Source: Chitinophaga cymbidii
GTDB lineage: Bacteria > Bacteroidota > Bacteroidia > Chitinophagales > Chitinophagaceae
Direction of reading: 5' to 3'
DNA length: 64,000 bases
Assembly: GCF_007992715.1 (NCBI RefSeq)
Contig: NZ_BKAU01000004.1
Coordinates: 310,001 to 374,000 of the forward strand
Part shown: piece by piece, positions 1 through 12,800 of the stretch
How the letters are laid out: each line of letters starts with the position of its first letter
How positions within the stretch are numbered: position 1 is the stretch's first letter
Notes under the pieces: model-generated
The model's input: the letters and a program-made list of their open reading frames with translations, nothing else
Told to the model about the DNA's origin: nothing
The model's database searches: none
Position numbers and translations under genes: made by a program

Positions 1-1289
1 CCTCCCAGCTGCTCGGCGATCTTTAACGCAATGTGCATGCCCAGGCCCGTGCCGGAAGGATTGTTTTCGGTGGATGACATGTATGGCGTGAATAGTTTCG
101 CCAGCGTATCGTCGGTCATGCCCGTGCCGCTGTCCTGCACGGTGATGTACCAAAACTCCCCGGCTGCATGCACCTCTATCTTCACCTCCGTGTCCTTTTT
201 CGAAAACTTCAGCGCGTTGCTGATCAGGTTGTTCAGCACCTGCGTTACCTGTATGCGCGGAAAATTGATCGTTTCCGGCGTGCCGGGTCGTACAGCAGCA
301 GTGATCACGAGATTTTTAACGGAGGCCTGGTAAGCAAAGAGCTGCACCGCATCCTGCAGCCAGTCGCGCACATTCAATGGCTGGATGTTCACGGGAATGG
401 TTTGTCCCGATTCGATCTTCGCCAGCGCCAGTACGTTATTGATGATCTCGAGCGCCTGGTTCACGGAATAATCGATGCTCTCATGCATGCGCTTCCTGTC
501 CTCGTCCGAAAGGTCCTCATCCTGCAGCAGCTTGTTGATCGCATAGAGCGCGTTCAGCGGAGAGCGCAGCTCGTGGGTGGTTTCATTGACGTAAACCGTT
601 TTGTAAAAGCTTTCCTTCGATAGCTTGACGGCGGCATTGCTCAATTTGGCATTCGCATTACTGAGCTTGCCGATCAGCACATTGTTCTGTTGAAGATAAA
701 AGAGGATCACCACAACATTCAGCAGGATCACGGTTGACCATGTTGCCACCCGGAACAGGGGATAGAGGCTGCTTTCAATTTCAAGCGGCGGAATGATGCG
801 CAGCTGGGTAATGACTTCTATGCCCACCAGCGCCGCAACGGAACAAAAGATGCAGGCGGCCAGCAGCTTTTTTTCTTTCCGGGGAAAGATCAGCAACGGC
901 CCTCCGATCAGGTAGCCCGCCATGTGCGTGGCATCAATGACGGTACTGAGCATCACGCCAAAGATCAGCGTGGCCGAGCAGAAGGTGAAATGCCATATGA
1001 GGGAGGATAAAAAATACTGCCGCCGGTAGTTGAGCAGGATAACGCTTGTGAACAGTAATGTTTCCGGTATTGCCGGGTACAGGATCACCGTTCGCCCGGA
1101 AAGGATGGTGAGCAGGCCGCCGAAGAAGAATACCAGCGAAGCTGCGATCAGGCTCGATATGTTGATGACCCGGGTTCGTTTGTTCTGCTCAGGCTCGCCG
1201 GGAACAACCCCTGCGTTTACCAGCGCATAACACCGCTTTCTTACAACTGCAGGTATCAGAAGCGGGCGCAATATTTTGGGCTGGATCAT
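1..1289 (-). CDS. Sensor histidine kinase, C-terminus cut by window edge
   Basis: I read this frame directly on the minus strand: it opens with ATG at 1289 and stays open to base 1, giving about 429 residues. The first ~200 residues hold several hydrophobic segments (for example around residues 40-60 and in the stretch before residue 200), so the sensor half is an integral membrane domain without a recognisable ligand fold. The H box HELRSPL places the phospho-accepting His near residue 239. An N box (NNLISNALKFS), a D box (DSGTGM) and the G2 box (GTGLGMHIA) follow, which is the full HisKA plus HATPase_c order. The gene runs off the edge just after G2, so a fused receiver domain or a partner regulator would lie outside. 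The input signal cannot be told. Its neighbour katG is on the same strand but upstream, behind a terminator. Confidence 0.9.
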   Translation of the reverse strand, partial: MIQPKILRPLLIPAVVRKRCYALVNAGVVPGEPEQNKRTRVINISSLIAASLVFFFGGLLTILSGRTVILYPAIPETLLFTSVILLNYRRQYFLSSLIWHFTFCSATLIFGVMLSTVIDATHMAGYLIGGPLLIFPRKEKKLLAACIFCSVAALVGIEVITQLRIIPPLEIESSLYPLFRVATWSTVILLNVVVILFYLQQNNVLIGKLSNANAKLSNAAVKLSKESFYKTVYVNETTHELRSPLNALYAINKLLQDEDLSDEDRKRMHESIDYSVNQALEIINNVLALAKIESGQTIPVNIQPLNVRDWLQDAVQLFAYQASVKNLVITAAVRPGTPETINFPRIQVTQVLNNLISNALKFSKKDTEVKIEVHAAGEFWYITVQDSGTGMTDDTLAKLFTPYMSSTENNPSGTGLGMHIALKIAEQLG

Positions 1290-1449
1290 GCCGGTGAAGG
1301 GTAATTAGTGACCGAAAATACATCAATTCTTCAGTTGAATACGCATATTAATGTTAATCATCTGTGAATGGAAAGGGCCGTATTGTTGTTTATCCATTGA
1401 TTTTCAACAGGAATGTGTTTAATGAATTGTTATGTGTATTTCCGGCACA

Positions 1450-1485
1450 AAATCGAAAGCCCCCGTCACCAGGGGCTTTCGATTT
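1450..1485 (-). terminator. Intrinsic terminator of katG
   Basis: A perfect 14-bp inverted repeat (1450-1463 with 1472-1485, 8-nt loop) has a short T run on the minus-strand side. It lies 20 bases past the katG stop and so separates katG from the histidine kinase downstream. Confidence 0.75.
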
Positions 1486-1505
1486 AAGATATCTGTCAGG
1501 TCCCG

Positions 1506-3785
<2,280 letters not shown>

Positions 3786-3966
3786 CTTTATAATTTTGTG
3801 GTCGTGAAGAACATTTACCTGCTCATGCATTTGTGCAGGATGGTAAAATTAGGCTATTGAAGATATAGACAGGATCAATTGATTCTATCTTTTAATAGTT
3901 TAAATCTATTCTTATGCTGCTGCTTCGCTTCTGTGAATTTAACTTATTTACGGTATCTTCCGTACT

Positions 3967-4356
3967 ATGGAAAAGGAAATACAGGCATATAACGATGCAA
4001 TGACGGCGGCGGATAAAGCGATCTGCAAAAAGCTGGCGCAGGAAATAGATAAACATCTCACCGGCGCGGAAAGTAAGATATGGCACCGGCATCCGGTCTG
4101 GTTTCTGAACGGTAACCCGATCGTCGGGTATAGTAAACTGAAAGATTCCGTCCGCCTGATGTTCTGGAGCGGGCAGTCTTTTGAGGAAGAAGGTTTGCTG
4201 CCGGACGGAAGCTTCAAGGCCGCGGTGGCCCGTTATACGGATGTAAAACAGGTGGATACGGAGCTGCTGCAACGCTGGCTGGACAAGTCCGCGGAGATAC
4301 AGTGGGATTACAAGAACATCGTCAAACGCAAGGGCGTGCTGGAACGGTTGCTGTAG
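3967..4356 (+). CDS. DUF1801 domain protein
   Basis: A 129-residue soluble protein without signal peptide. It has the DUF1801 (YdhG-like) pattern: the segment KIWHRHPVWFLNGNPIVGYSK followed by a core with MFWSGQSFEEEGLLPDGS. Family members are small cytoplasmic alpha/beta proteins, some called iron-chaperone-like. The biochemical role is not established and I assign none. It is divergent from katG (181-bp gap) and convergent with the next gene, whose stop codon begins on the next base. Confidence 0.75.
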   Translation: MEKEIQAYNDAMTAADKAICKKLAQEIDKHLTGAESKIWHRHPVWFLNGNPIVGYSKLKDSVRLMFWSGQSFEEEGLLPDGSFKAAVARYTDVKQVDTELLQRWLDKSAEIQWDYKNIVKRKGVLERLL

Positions 4357-4638
4357 TCAGACCTTCTGTAACAACTTCCTGCTCTCCTTACTCACGAAAG
4401 TGATCGGCACAAATTTGTCCGTCGGCGCACCGATATAATACACCATCCACTCCGGATCATGCTGCGCCAGCATTTCACTGATGCAATCCGCCCGGTGCCC
4501 CATGGGATTAGAGCAATCGTCCCAGTAAAACAACTCCACCCGGTAGTGCAGCTGCTGCTTCTGATTGTTGATCGTTACTTCAACATTTATTTCCTGCTTG
4601 CCCGGAAGGGGAGGAATGGGAATGACAATGTGGCTCAT
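4357..4638 (-). CDS. Hypothetical protein, 93 aa
   Basis: I do not recognise this protein. It starts at an ATG at 4638 and has no signal peptide or membrane segment. The N-terminal half reads like beta strands (alternating hydrophobic residues in INVEVTINNQKQQLHYRVELFYW). The C-terminal half contains a DPEWMVYYIGAP segment. Codon use resembles the neighbours, and the stop abuts the convergent DUF1801 stop exactly, both of which favour a real gene. Confidence 0.6.
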   Translation of the reverse strand: MSHIVIPIPPLPGKQEINVEVTINNQKQQLHYRVELFYWDDCSNPMGHRADCISEMLAQHDPEWMVYYIGAPTDKFVPITFVSKESRKLLQKV

Positions 4639-4903
4639 GGTTTTATGTTATGATAACCGCACCACAAGAAGGCTGCCATATCTGAACGCCGCACAGATCA
4701 AGCTGTTTATGTATTTTTTTTTCTGATAATCGTTCGTTGGCGTGCCTCCGGTGTCCGGAAACGGACAGTCCATAAAATAATCCATCTTTTCCATGATATT
4801 CCCCATTGCATGATCCCCGCGCGGGAAGTAGGTTTGAAGCTATAAACCGCCCGGATACCCACGTTATGAATACGGGCGCTGAACGCACATAATTAAAGAC
4901 AGC

Positions 4904-7636
4904 ATGCTCAGATCCTTATTCATTTTGCTTTCCGCAATAACGTTATGGAATACACGCCTTTCCGCACAGACAAAAGTATTACCGCTCGAAGGCATTTGGG
5001 ATTTCAAGCTCGATCCCTTTGAAACCGGTGTGAACAGCAACGGCGTACAGTTGCAGCCGCAGCTCGCGGAAACCATTACGCTGCCGGGCTCTACAGACCA
5101 GGGCGGCAAGGGATACAAGACCCAGGGTATGACCTCTCTGCGCCTTACCAGGGCGTTTGAATACAAAGGGATCGCCTGGTACGAAAAAGAGATCTATGTG
5201 CCGGCAGACTGGCAGGATAAGGAAGTAGAACTGTTCCTTGAACGCGCGCACTGGGAAACACAGGTGTGGATCAACGGCCAGCCGGCGGGAAGACGGGAAA
5301 GCCTTTCCGTACCGCATGTTTATTCCGTTTCTTCACTGATCCGCGCCGGTGAAAAAAACAAGGTGCGCATCCGCGTGAATAACGACAAGATATACGACAT
5401 AGAATATGCCCATGCCATCAGCGCGGAAACGCAGACGAACTGGAACGGCATCATCGGGAAAATAGCGCTGCAGGCGTACGATAAAGTGCACCTGGCCGAT
5501 GTGCAGATCTATCCGGATGCTGCAAAGAGATCAGCAAAAGCAAAGATCACCATCAGGAATGCTACTGCAAAAGCCGTAAATGGCCGGCTGACATTTTCCG
5601 GCGCTGCCGGCGGCAAAAATATTCCCGTTTCTTCCGCCACATTTTCCGGCAAGGATTCCGTGATGATCGTAAACACGGAGATCGCGCTGGGAGATAGCCT
5701 GCTTCTGTGGGATGAATTTCATCCCAACCTCTACCGGCTTGAAGTAAAGCTGGAAGCGGACGGTCATTATGCTGATGAGAAGAAGGTGAATGTTGGGGTA
5801 AGGTCGCTGGCGACCAAAGGCACGCAATTCATATTCAACGGCCGTCCCGCTTTCATCCGGGGAACGGTGAATTCTTCGGAGTTCCCGCTGACGGGGTATC
5901 CGCATACCACAGTAGAAGAATGGACGAGGATCTTCCGCGTTTGCCGGGACTACGGTTTGAACGCCATGCGCTTCCATTCCTGGTGCCCGCCGGAAGCGGC
6001 ATTTGTAGCGGCGGATGAACTGGGGATGTATCTGCAGGTGGAGAACCCCGACTGGCGGTTCACCGTGGGTAAAGATTCCGCCACCAACCGTTTCCTGAAA
6101 GAAGAAGGCGAAAGGATACTGGACACTTACGGCAATCATCCTTCTTTCATCATGTTCTGCGAAGGCAACGAAATGGTAGGGCCAACGGTAAAGGAATTCC
6201 TGAGCGCGCAGGTAACACACTGGAAGGAACGCGATCCGCGGCATTTGTACACCGGCAGCGCGGCCTATCCCATCGTGCCGGAAAGCGACTACAACGTGCT
6301 GTACGGCGCCCGCCCGCACCGCTGGAAAGAAGGACTGAAGAGCCGCTTCAACGTAAAACCGCTGGATACCTGGTACGACTACTCCGAATATGTAGCCAAG
6401 CACAAAGTGCCCATGATCACCCACGAGATCGGCCAATGGTGCGTATATCCCAACTTTAAAGAGATACCGAAATATACCGGCGTGCTGAAGCCTTATAACT
6501 ACGAGCTGTTCCGCGAAATGCTGCGGGAGAGCAGGATGCTGGACCAGGCCGAAGAGTTTACAACTGCCTCCGGCAAGTTCTCGGTGATCATGAAAAAGGA
6601 AGAAGTGGAATCCTATCTGCGGACGCCCGGTTTTGGTGGCTATCATATGTTGCAGCTGAACGACTTCCCCGGTCAGGGAACCGCGCCGGTGGGCGTGGTG
6701 GATATTTTCTGGGACCCCAAGCCGTATGTGACCGCCGCGGAATTCAGCAGGTTCCAGGCCCCGGCGGTGCCGCTGCTCAGAACAACTTCCTTTACATGGA
6801 CGAACGGACAAACCTTCCAGGCCACAGCGCAGTTCGCCAACTTCGGTGAATCCCCCATCAATGACGCCGTTGCGCACTGGACCTTGAAATATCCTGATGG
6901 AACAATATACGCGGAAGGAGATCTCGCGAAGACGGACATCCCCATCGGCGCACCATTCACGCTTGGCGAGTTGTCCGTTCCCCTGAACCGGATACAGGAA
7001 GCGGTAAAGCTCGATGTGGAGATCGGTATCAAGGGAACGGACTGCTCCAATAAATGGGGAATATGGGTGTACCCGGAGCAACTGAAAGCGCCGCAGTCCA
7101 AAGATGTGATGATCGCCCACCGTTGGAACGATAAAGTAAAAAGTTATTTGGAGAAAGGCGGAAAGGTATTGCTGCTGGCCGATACGGCGGATGTTCGTTC
7201 GGATGCTGATCCGGTGTTTTCCGGCATTTCGTGGAACACGGTATGGTCAGGCATGCCGCCTAACCTGTTAGGCATCCTCTGTGATCCGCAGCATCCCGCC
7301 CTCCGCCATTTCCCCACGCAGTTCCATTCCAACTGGCAGTGGTGGGACGTTGTGCGGCATTCAAAACCGCTGGTGCTGGACAAGCTGCCTTATTCCTTCA
7401 AACCCCTGGTGCAGATGGTGCCGGACTGGAACCGCCCCCGGAAGATCGGGCTGGTATTTGAAGCGAAAGTAGGGAAGGGAAGCCTGCTGGTGTCGGGCGC
7501 CGACCTCCGGAACGGCCTGGATAAAAGGCCGGTAGCACGCCAGCTTTTGTACAGTTTGCAACAGTATGTGAATAGTGATGAATTTGCGCCGGATGTTACG
7601 GTGGATGCGGCGGTGATAGATGCGTTGTTCAAATAA
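4904..7636 (+). CDS. Secreted glycoside hydrolase family 2 protein
   Basis: 910 residues with an N-terminal Sec signal peptide (hydrophobic residues ~4-20, cleavage probably after LSA). The order is that of GH2: a jelly-roll sugar-binding domain (~25-190, with LEGIWDFKLD and GIAWYEKEIYVP), an immunoglobulin-like domain (~200-300), then a TIM barrel from ~310. The likely acid/base is Glu423 in FCEGNEM, the GH2 GNE signature. Glu508 in THEIGQW sits where the nucleophile is expected, 85 residues later. A C-terminal extension of ~280 residues contains further beta domains. GH2 covers beta-galactosidases, beta-glucuronidases, beta-mannosidases and arabinopyranosidases, and I cannot choose among these. 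It precedes PUL-like locus 1 but is insulated from it by a double hairpin terminator. Confidence 0.85.
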   Translation: MLRSLFILLSAITLWNTRLSAQTKVLPLEGIWDFKLDPFETGVNSNGVQLQPQLAETITLPGSTDQGGKGYKTQGMTSLRLTRAFEYKGIAWYEKEIYVPADWQDKEVELFLERAHWETQVWINGQPAGRRESLSVPHVYSVSSLIRAGEKNKVRIRVNNDKIYDIEYAHAISAETQTNWNGIIGKIALQAYDKVHLADVQIYPDAAKRSAKAKITIRNATAKAVNGRLTFSGAAGGKNIPVSSATFSGKDSVMIVNTEIALGDSLLLWDEFHPNLYRLEVKLEADGHYADEKKVNVGVRSLATKGTQFIFNGRPAFIRGTVNSSEFPLTGYPHTTVEEWTRIFRVCRDYGLNAMRFHSWCPPEAAFVAADELGMYLQVENPDWRFTVGKDSATNRFLKEEGERILDTYGNHPSFIMFCEGNEMVGPTVKEFLSAQVTHWKERDPRHLYTGSAAYPIVPESDYNVLYGARPHRWKEGLKSRFNVKPLDTWYDYSEYVAKHKVPMITHEIGQWCVYPNFKEIPKYTGVLKPYNYELFREMLRESRMLDQAEEFTTASGKFSVIMKKEEVESYLRTPGFGGYHMLQLNDFPGQGTAPVGVVDIFWDPKPYVTAAEFSRFQAPAVPLLRTTSFTWTNGQTFQATAQFANFGESPINDAVAHWTLKYPDGTIYAEGDLAKTDIPIGAPFTLGELSVPLNRIQEAVKLDVEIGIKGTDCSNKWGIWVYPEQLKAPQSKDVMIAHRWNDKVKSYLEKGGKVLLLADTADVRSDADPVFSGISWNTVWSGMPPNLLGILCDPQHPALRHFPTQFHSNWQWWDVVRHSKPLVLDKLPYSFKPLVQMVPDWNRPRKIGLVFEAKVGKGSLLVSGADLRNGLDKRPVARQLLYSLQQYVNSDEFAPDVTVDAAVIDALFK

Positions 7637-7648
7637 AGTTTTCATGCG

Positions 7649-7709
7649 GCACACGCCTTCCGTGTGCAGAAAGGCAGCACCACGAACTACGGTGCTGCCT
7701 TTCTTTTTT
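7649..7709 (+). terminator. Double-hairpin intrinsic terminator after the GH2 gene
   Basis: Two hairpins lie in tandem: a perfect 7-bp stem (7649-7655 with 7661-7667, 5-nt loop), then a perfect 14-bp stem (7668-7681 with 7691-7704) followed by a T run. The second is a strong rho-independent terminator. It separates the GH2 gene from the sigma gene of locus 1. Confidence 0.85.
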
Positions 7710-7775
7710 GAATTTTTACCGCGCTCTTTTGATGTTTTTTAGTAGCTTTAATAGTACACCAATAATTCCACGCTG

Positions 7776-8375
7776 TTGCCGGAGCATATATTATATGATG
7801 AGGACAGGGAACTGCTGAACCGCCTTGTAAAAGGAAATGAGGAAGCCTTTACCATCCTGTACGACCGATACTACAGGCGGGTAGCGCTCTTTGTGCAGCA
7901 ACTGGTGAAACTGCCCGCGCTTGCGGAAGACATCTCCCAGGAAACCTTTATCCGCATCTGGGAAGCCCGCGAACAGTTAGCCAAAGTACAATCCTTCAAA
8001 AGTTACCTTTTTGTGGCCGCCCGCAATCATGCGTTGAACTGCCTGAAGCGCGGCGCTTCGGAAGAAGCCCTCAAAGGCGAGATCATCCGCCATTTCCAGC
8101 AGTTCCGCAACAACACGGAAGAAGAAATGCTGACGCAGGCGTATCTGCAGCATATAGAACGGGTGCTGAACGCCCTTCCCCTGCAAACGAGAAGAATATT
8201 CCGCCTCTGCCGCGAGCAGGAGCACAGCTACGAGGAAGTAGCTGCGCGGCTGGGCATCTCGAAGAATGCCGTTAAAAAACACATGATACGCTCCATAAAA
8301 TCCCTGAAATCAGCCGCAGAAAAGGATCTCGGTATTTCCTTCGGCCTGGCCCTCATACTTGTTTCCCGCCTGTAA
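7776..8375 (+). CDS. ECF RNA polymerase sigma factor (locus 1)
   Basis: A 199-residue sigma-70 family factor of the ECF type that accompanies SusC/FecR sets in Bacteroidota. Region 2 is visible at ~12-80 (AFTILYDRYYRRV, then AEDISQETFIRIWEAR). Region 4 is at ~130-180 (LPLQTRRIFRLCREQEHSYEEVAARLGISKNAVKKHM). The start must be the TTG at 7776 or a nearby alternative codon, because a stop lies at 7752-7754 and no in-frame ATG is present before region 2. The hydrophobic tail (FGLALILVSRL) is common in this subgroup. The gene is followed 77 bp later by its presumed anti-sigma factor, fecR. Confidence 0.92.
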   Translation: MPEHILYDEDRELLNRLVKGNEEAFTILYDRYYRRVALFVQQLVKLPALAEDISQETFIRIWEAREQLAKVQSFKSYLFVAARNHALNCLKRGASEEALKGEIIRHFQQFRNNTEEEMLTQAYLQHIERVLNALPLQTRRIFRLCREQEHSYEEVAARLGISKNAVKKHMIRSIKSLKSAAEKDLGISFGLALILVSRL

Positions 8376-8452
8376 AATTTTTTTCCTCCCAGGGGTACCC
8401 TTCATCGCTATTTTTTTGTCTTCCTACTGAGCACATATTGCATCCACGTACA

Positions 8453-9637
8453 ATGAAAGACAAAGAATTCTATCAACTGCTGGTGAAGCGGTATATGGAA
8501 AACAAGGCTACCGACAAGGAGCTGGAAGCCTTTTTTCACTACCTCGGGCAAGGTGTGCTGGACGAGCATATCGCTGCGTATATGGATGCGGGTTCAACGG
8601 CGGAACAAATACATAACACCGGAGCAACACATGATGCGGATGATACGTCGCACGGGCGTAAGCTGCGGCGCACGGCCTCCCTGCCGGCTGCAAAACCGGC
8701 ACGAAAAATATGGCTGGCCGCCGCCGCTTTACTGGCCGCCCTTCTCCTCGCCGGTGGAGGCATCTATCTTTTCCGCAACAACAGCACACCGCTACCACAG
8801 GGAACCCTGGCTGCCGCCCCGCAACAGGAGATCGCTCCCGGCACGGACAACGCTGTGCTAACCCTCGCGGACGGCTCCACCATCACGCTGGACAGCACCA
8901 GCGCCGGTTCACTCTCCATACAAGGCAATACGAACGTTATACAACAGGCCGGCGGCAAACTCGCTTACCGCCTGCAGGGAGCCGCATCTTCACAGATCGT
9001 TCAATACAATACGCTTACCACGCCAAGAGGCGGAAAATACCAGCTCACCCTGCCGGACGGCACTACCGTGCTGCTCAACGCCGCGTCCTCGCTGCGTTTC
9101 CCGGTAGCCTTCCCCGGCAAAACACGCGAAGTAGTGCTCAATGGCGAAGCATATTTTGAAGTAGCGGAGAACGCCGCGCAGCCTTTCCGCGTAAGATTGC
9201 AGGAACCCGGCGAAGTCATAGAAGTGCTGGGCACCAGCTTTAACGTAATGGCCTACCGGGACGAGCCCCCGGTTAAAACAACGCTGGTGACCGGCAAGGT
9301 GAAAGTCACCAGCAACGGCAAAGCAGCTTTGCTGGCTCCGGGTGAACAGGCCGTAATGGCGGCGGATATCAAAGTACAGAAAGCCAGCATCGAAGAAGCG
9401 CTGGCCTGGAAGAATAACGAGTTCTATTTCTCCAATACCAATATCTACAGCGTCATGCGGCAGATATCAAGGTGGTACGATGTGGACGTGAAATTTGAAG
9501 ATTCCCTGCAGGTTTACCTCAACGGGAACATCCGCAAGAACGTAAATGCATCACAGGTGTTTAAAATGCTGGAACTGACAGGAGAGGTGCGTTTTTCAAC
9601 AAATGGAAAGGAAGTGACAGTCAGCGCCCGGCGCTGA
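8453..9637 (+). CDS. FecR-family anti-sigma factor (locus 1)
   Basis: 394 residues from the ATG at 8453; an in-frame TTG at 8438 is less likely. A cytoplasmic N-terminal anti-sigma region (~1-85) is followed by one membrane helix (WLAAAALLAALLLAGGGIYLF). The periplasmic FecR domain has the typical TPRGGKYQLTLPDGTTVLLNAAS and GEAYFEVAENAAQPF segments. The C-terminal DUF4974 region (NVNASQVFKMLELTGEV) resembles the STN fold and is expected to contact the SusC signalling domain. It should hold the sigma factor inactive until the SusC encoded downstream binds its substrate. Confidence 0.92.
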   Translation: MKDKEFYQLLVKRYMENKATDKELEAFFHYLGQGVLDEHIAAYMDAGSTAEQIHNTGATHDADDTSHGRKLRRTASLPAAKPARKIWLAAAALLAALLLAGGGIYLFRNNSTPLPQGTLAAAPQQEIAPGTDNAVLTLADGSTITLDSTSAGSLSIQGNTNVIQQAGGKLAYRLQGAASSQIVQYNTLTTPRGGKYQLTLPDGTTVLLNAASSLRFPVAFPGKTREVVLNGEAYFEVAENAAQPFRVRLQEPGEVIEVLGTSFNVMAYRDEPPVKTTLVTGKVKVTSNGKAALLAPGEQAVMAADIKVQKASIEEALAWKNNEFYFSNTNIYSVMRQISRWYDVDVKFEDSLQVYLNGNIRKNVNASQVFKMLELTGEVRFSTNGKEVTVSARR

Positions 9638-9710
9638 TCAACATATTCTTTAATCATTAAAAACTGACCACGTATGAAACCAAAAAGATCATAGCCTTCC
9701 GCCATGCATG

Positions 9711-9742
9711 AAAAAGCCGGGGACATCGGAAGTGTCTCCGGC
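9711..9742 (-). terminator. Minus-strand hairpin plus T5 in the fecR-susC gap (locus 1)
   Basis: Stem 9716-9725 with 9733-9742, loop of 7 nt. Read on the minus strand it is followed by five T (9715-9711), as an intrinsic terminator would be. On the plus strand there is no T run after the stem. The base of the stem is 89 nt upstream of the susC ATG. Position 6 of the stem is the only non-Watson-Crick pair. The same architecture recurs upstream of the other two susC genes in this window. Confidence 0.55.
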
Positions 9743-9804
9743 CATTCAGGTGCTTCATTAAAATTCGGCAGAATCATCATTCCACACCTAAACTTTTTAA
9801 AAGT

Positions 9805-12800
9805 ATGCAAATTTATGCACGCTGCAAAGACTTATGCATAAAGAGTCCTTACGTTTCCAAAATCTTACGGCGTATGCGATTAACAGGCTTCCTGATGCTG
9901 GCTTTTCTCATGGAGACAAGCGCAGAAGGGTTTTCGCAGGAAAAGATCACGCTATCAAAAAAGGACGCCGCCATTCAGCAGGTGTTCCGTGATATCCGCA
10001 GGCAGACCGGGTATGATTTCCTGTACAGTAACAAGGTGCTGGCCAATGCCAGACCGGTATCCGTTTCGGTGCGCAATGCGAGCCTCGACGAAGCGATGCG
10101 CCTCGTCCTCAAAGGGCAGCCGCTGACCTACAACATTGTAGACAAAACGGTGGTCATCAAACTGTATGAGCAGCAGCCTCCCGCGCCGAAGGCGGACACC
10201 GTTCAGCCGGTGCGCGTAAACGGGCAGGTGAAAGACGATAAAGGCGTACCGTTGCCGGGCGTTACGGTGCACGTAAAAGGAACCTCCGCCGGCACACTCA
10301 CCGACCCCGACGGCAAATTCAGCATCAACGTGGAGAACACGGACGCCGTGCTGGAATTTACTTATCTCGGGTTTACGAAGGAAGAACGCGCCGTGGGCGA
10401 AAACACTACGTTCGACATCGTGCTGCGGCCCTCACAGGAAGGGCTGAACGAAGTGGTGGTAGTGGGATACGGCACGGTGCTGAAAAAAGACCTGACCGGC
10501 TCGCTGACGCAGGTGAAATCGAAGGAGATCAACGCAACGCCCGCTGCCAACGTGTTGCAGGCGTTGAGCGGCCGCGCCACCGGCGTACAGGTGATGCAGA
10601 ACAACGGCTCGCCCGGTGGTCCCGTCAGCGTCCGCATCAGGGGCGCCAATTCCGTGCTGGGCGGCAACGAACCGCTGTATGTTGTGGACGGCTTCCCGGT
10701 TTCCGGCACCAATCCCACCATGCTCAACAACATGGACATCGAATCGATCGACATCCTCAAAGATGCCTCCGCCACAGCGATCTACGGCTCCCGCGGCGCG
10801 AACGGCGTGGTGCTGATCACCACCAAAAAAGGAAAGGCCGGCCGCACGAAAGTGGATTTTGAAACCAGCTACAGCACACAACGCCTCCGCAAGAAACTGG
10901 ACCTGATGAATGCGAAGGAATACGCCCAGTTTTACAACGAGCAGGCCCGTAACGACAACCAGCAACCCTTCTTCACCCAAGAACAGATTGATGGTTTCGG
11001 GGAAGGATTCGACTGGCAGGACCTGGTATTCAAAACCGCACCGATGAAGCTCACCAGCCTGAACGTGAACGGCGGCAACGACAAAACGCAGTTCTCCCTT
11101 TCAGGAAGCGTGTTCGCGCAGGACGGTATTGTGGAAGGAAGCGACTACGACCGCTATTCCCTCCGCGCCAACGTCAACCACGAGATCAGCAAGAAGTTCA
11201 CGGTCACTTTTTCCGGCACCTTTTCCCGCCTGAAAACAGACCGTAAGGACAGTCGCGGTGGAAGCAGGGGCAATTCCATGATCGCCGCCGCCATTTCCGC
11301 GCCGCCCACGCTGACGCCTTACAATGATAACGGCTCCTACCGTGTGCTGGCCCGCGCATATCCATTTGTTGCCACCGACCTCATCAACCCGCTTAATTTT
11401 ATCAATGAACAGAACTCAACCACCAAAGCCAATGTGGTGCTGGCGAATGCCGCAATCATTTACCGCCCCTGGCCGGATGTGACCGTCAAGATATCCGGTG
11501 GCATCGAGAACAGGGACGACCGCACCGATTCTTATACCAGCACGAAATTTGTGAACTCCAAAGGCTCCGCGAGTGTGAGCGCCAGCCAGTTCACCAGCTT
11601 CCTGAACGAGAATACCATCAGCTACAACAAATCCCTCGGGAAACATAACATCGCCGCGGTGGCAGGCTTTACCTACCAGGATTTTCAGACCACGTTCATC
11701 AGCGGCAGCGGTGTAGGCTTCCTGAGCAATACGCCCGGCTCCAATGACCTCGGCTCCGCGGATGCGCCTGGGATTCCAGGCACAGGCTACGCCAAATCCG
11801 CCCTCGTATCGCTTCTGGGCCGTGTAAACTATAGCTACGATAACAAATACCTCGCGACCATCAGCTTCCGCCAGGACGGCTCCTCCCGCTACAGCGAAGG
11901 CAACAAATGGGGCGGTTTCCCCTCCGCCGCGATCGCATGGCGGTTGTCTGAAGAAGATTTCATCAAAGACCTTGGCTTCTTCTCCGACCTGAAGCTGCGC
12001 GCCAGCTGGGGATACACCGGCAGCCAGGCCATCAGTCCATATGCAACGCTCAACCAGCTCAGCTCCGGCAAAACCGTATTCGACGATGCACTGGCCACCA
12101 CCTATGCACCCAGTACCACGTTGCCCGGCAACCTGAAATGGGAAGTGACCGAGCAAAGGGATGTAGGACTGGATATCGGTTTGCTGAGGGACAGACTGGT
12201 GATCACCGCGGACTATTACGTGAAAAATACGCGCGACCTCCTCAACAGGGTGATCCTCCCTTCCTCCATGGGCTTCACCCGCACCCTGCGCAATGTGGGT
12301 GAAGTGAAGAACCAGGGCTTCGAGCTGGGCATCAACGCCGCGATCTTCGATGGTGATTTCAAATGGGACCTCAACACCAATTTCTCCATCAACCGCAATA
12401 AAGTGGTGAAGCTCTATGGTGGCGACGATATCTTCGGCGGTACCGTTACCGCGGTGATCGTGAACGATAACAGCAACATCCTGCGGGAAGGCCGGCCGAT
12501 AGGCCAGTTTTGGGGATACCTGGAAGAAGGGTATGATGAGAACGGCCGCATCCGCTTTACAGACCTCGATAAAGACGGCTCCGTTACCGCGCGTGACAAG
12601 ACCTATATCGGCGATCCCAATCCCGACTTCATCTACGGCATCAACTCGAACATGTCTTACAAGAACTTCGGGTTGAGCATATTCATCCAGGGCTCACAGG
12701 GCAATGATATTTTCAACATGAGCGCGATCGGCAATACGATCGACTACGGCTTCGGGCTGAACATGCCGCGCGAAGTCTTTGAAAACCACTGGACGCCCGA

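Noticed and set aside
4639..4903. Possible small gene (81 codons, minus strand) before the GH2 gene
   Set aside because: No plausible start context and no family resemblance; low-quality composition. I treat the gap as a promoter region.
5531..7120. A 529-codon open frame on the minus strand under the GH2 gene
   Set aside because: It is antisense to a complete GH2 enzyme, is compositionally odd (many Arg, His, Gly) and has no recognisable domain. Long shadow frames are expected at this base composition.
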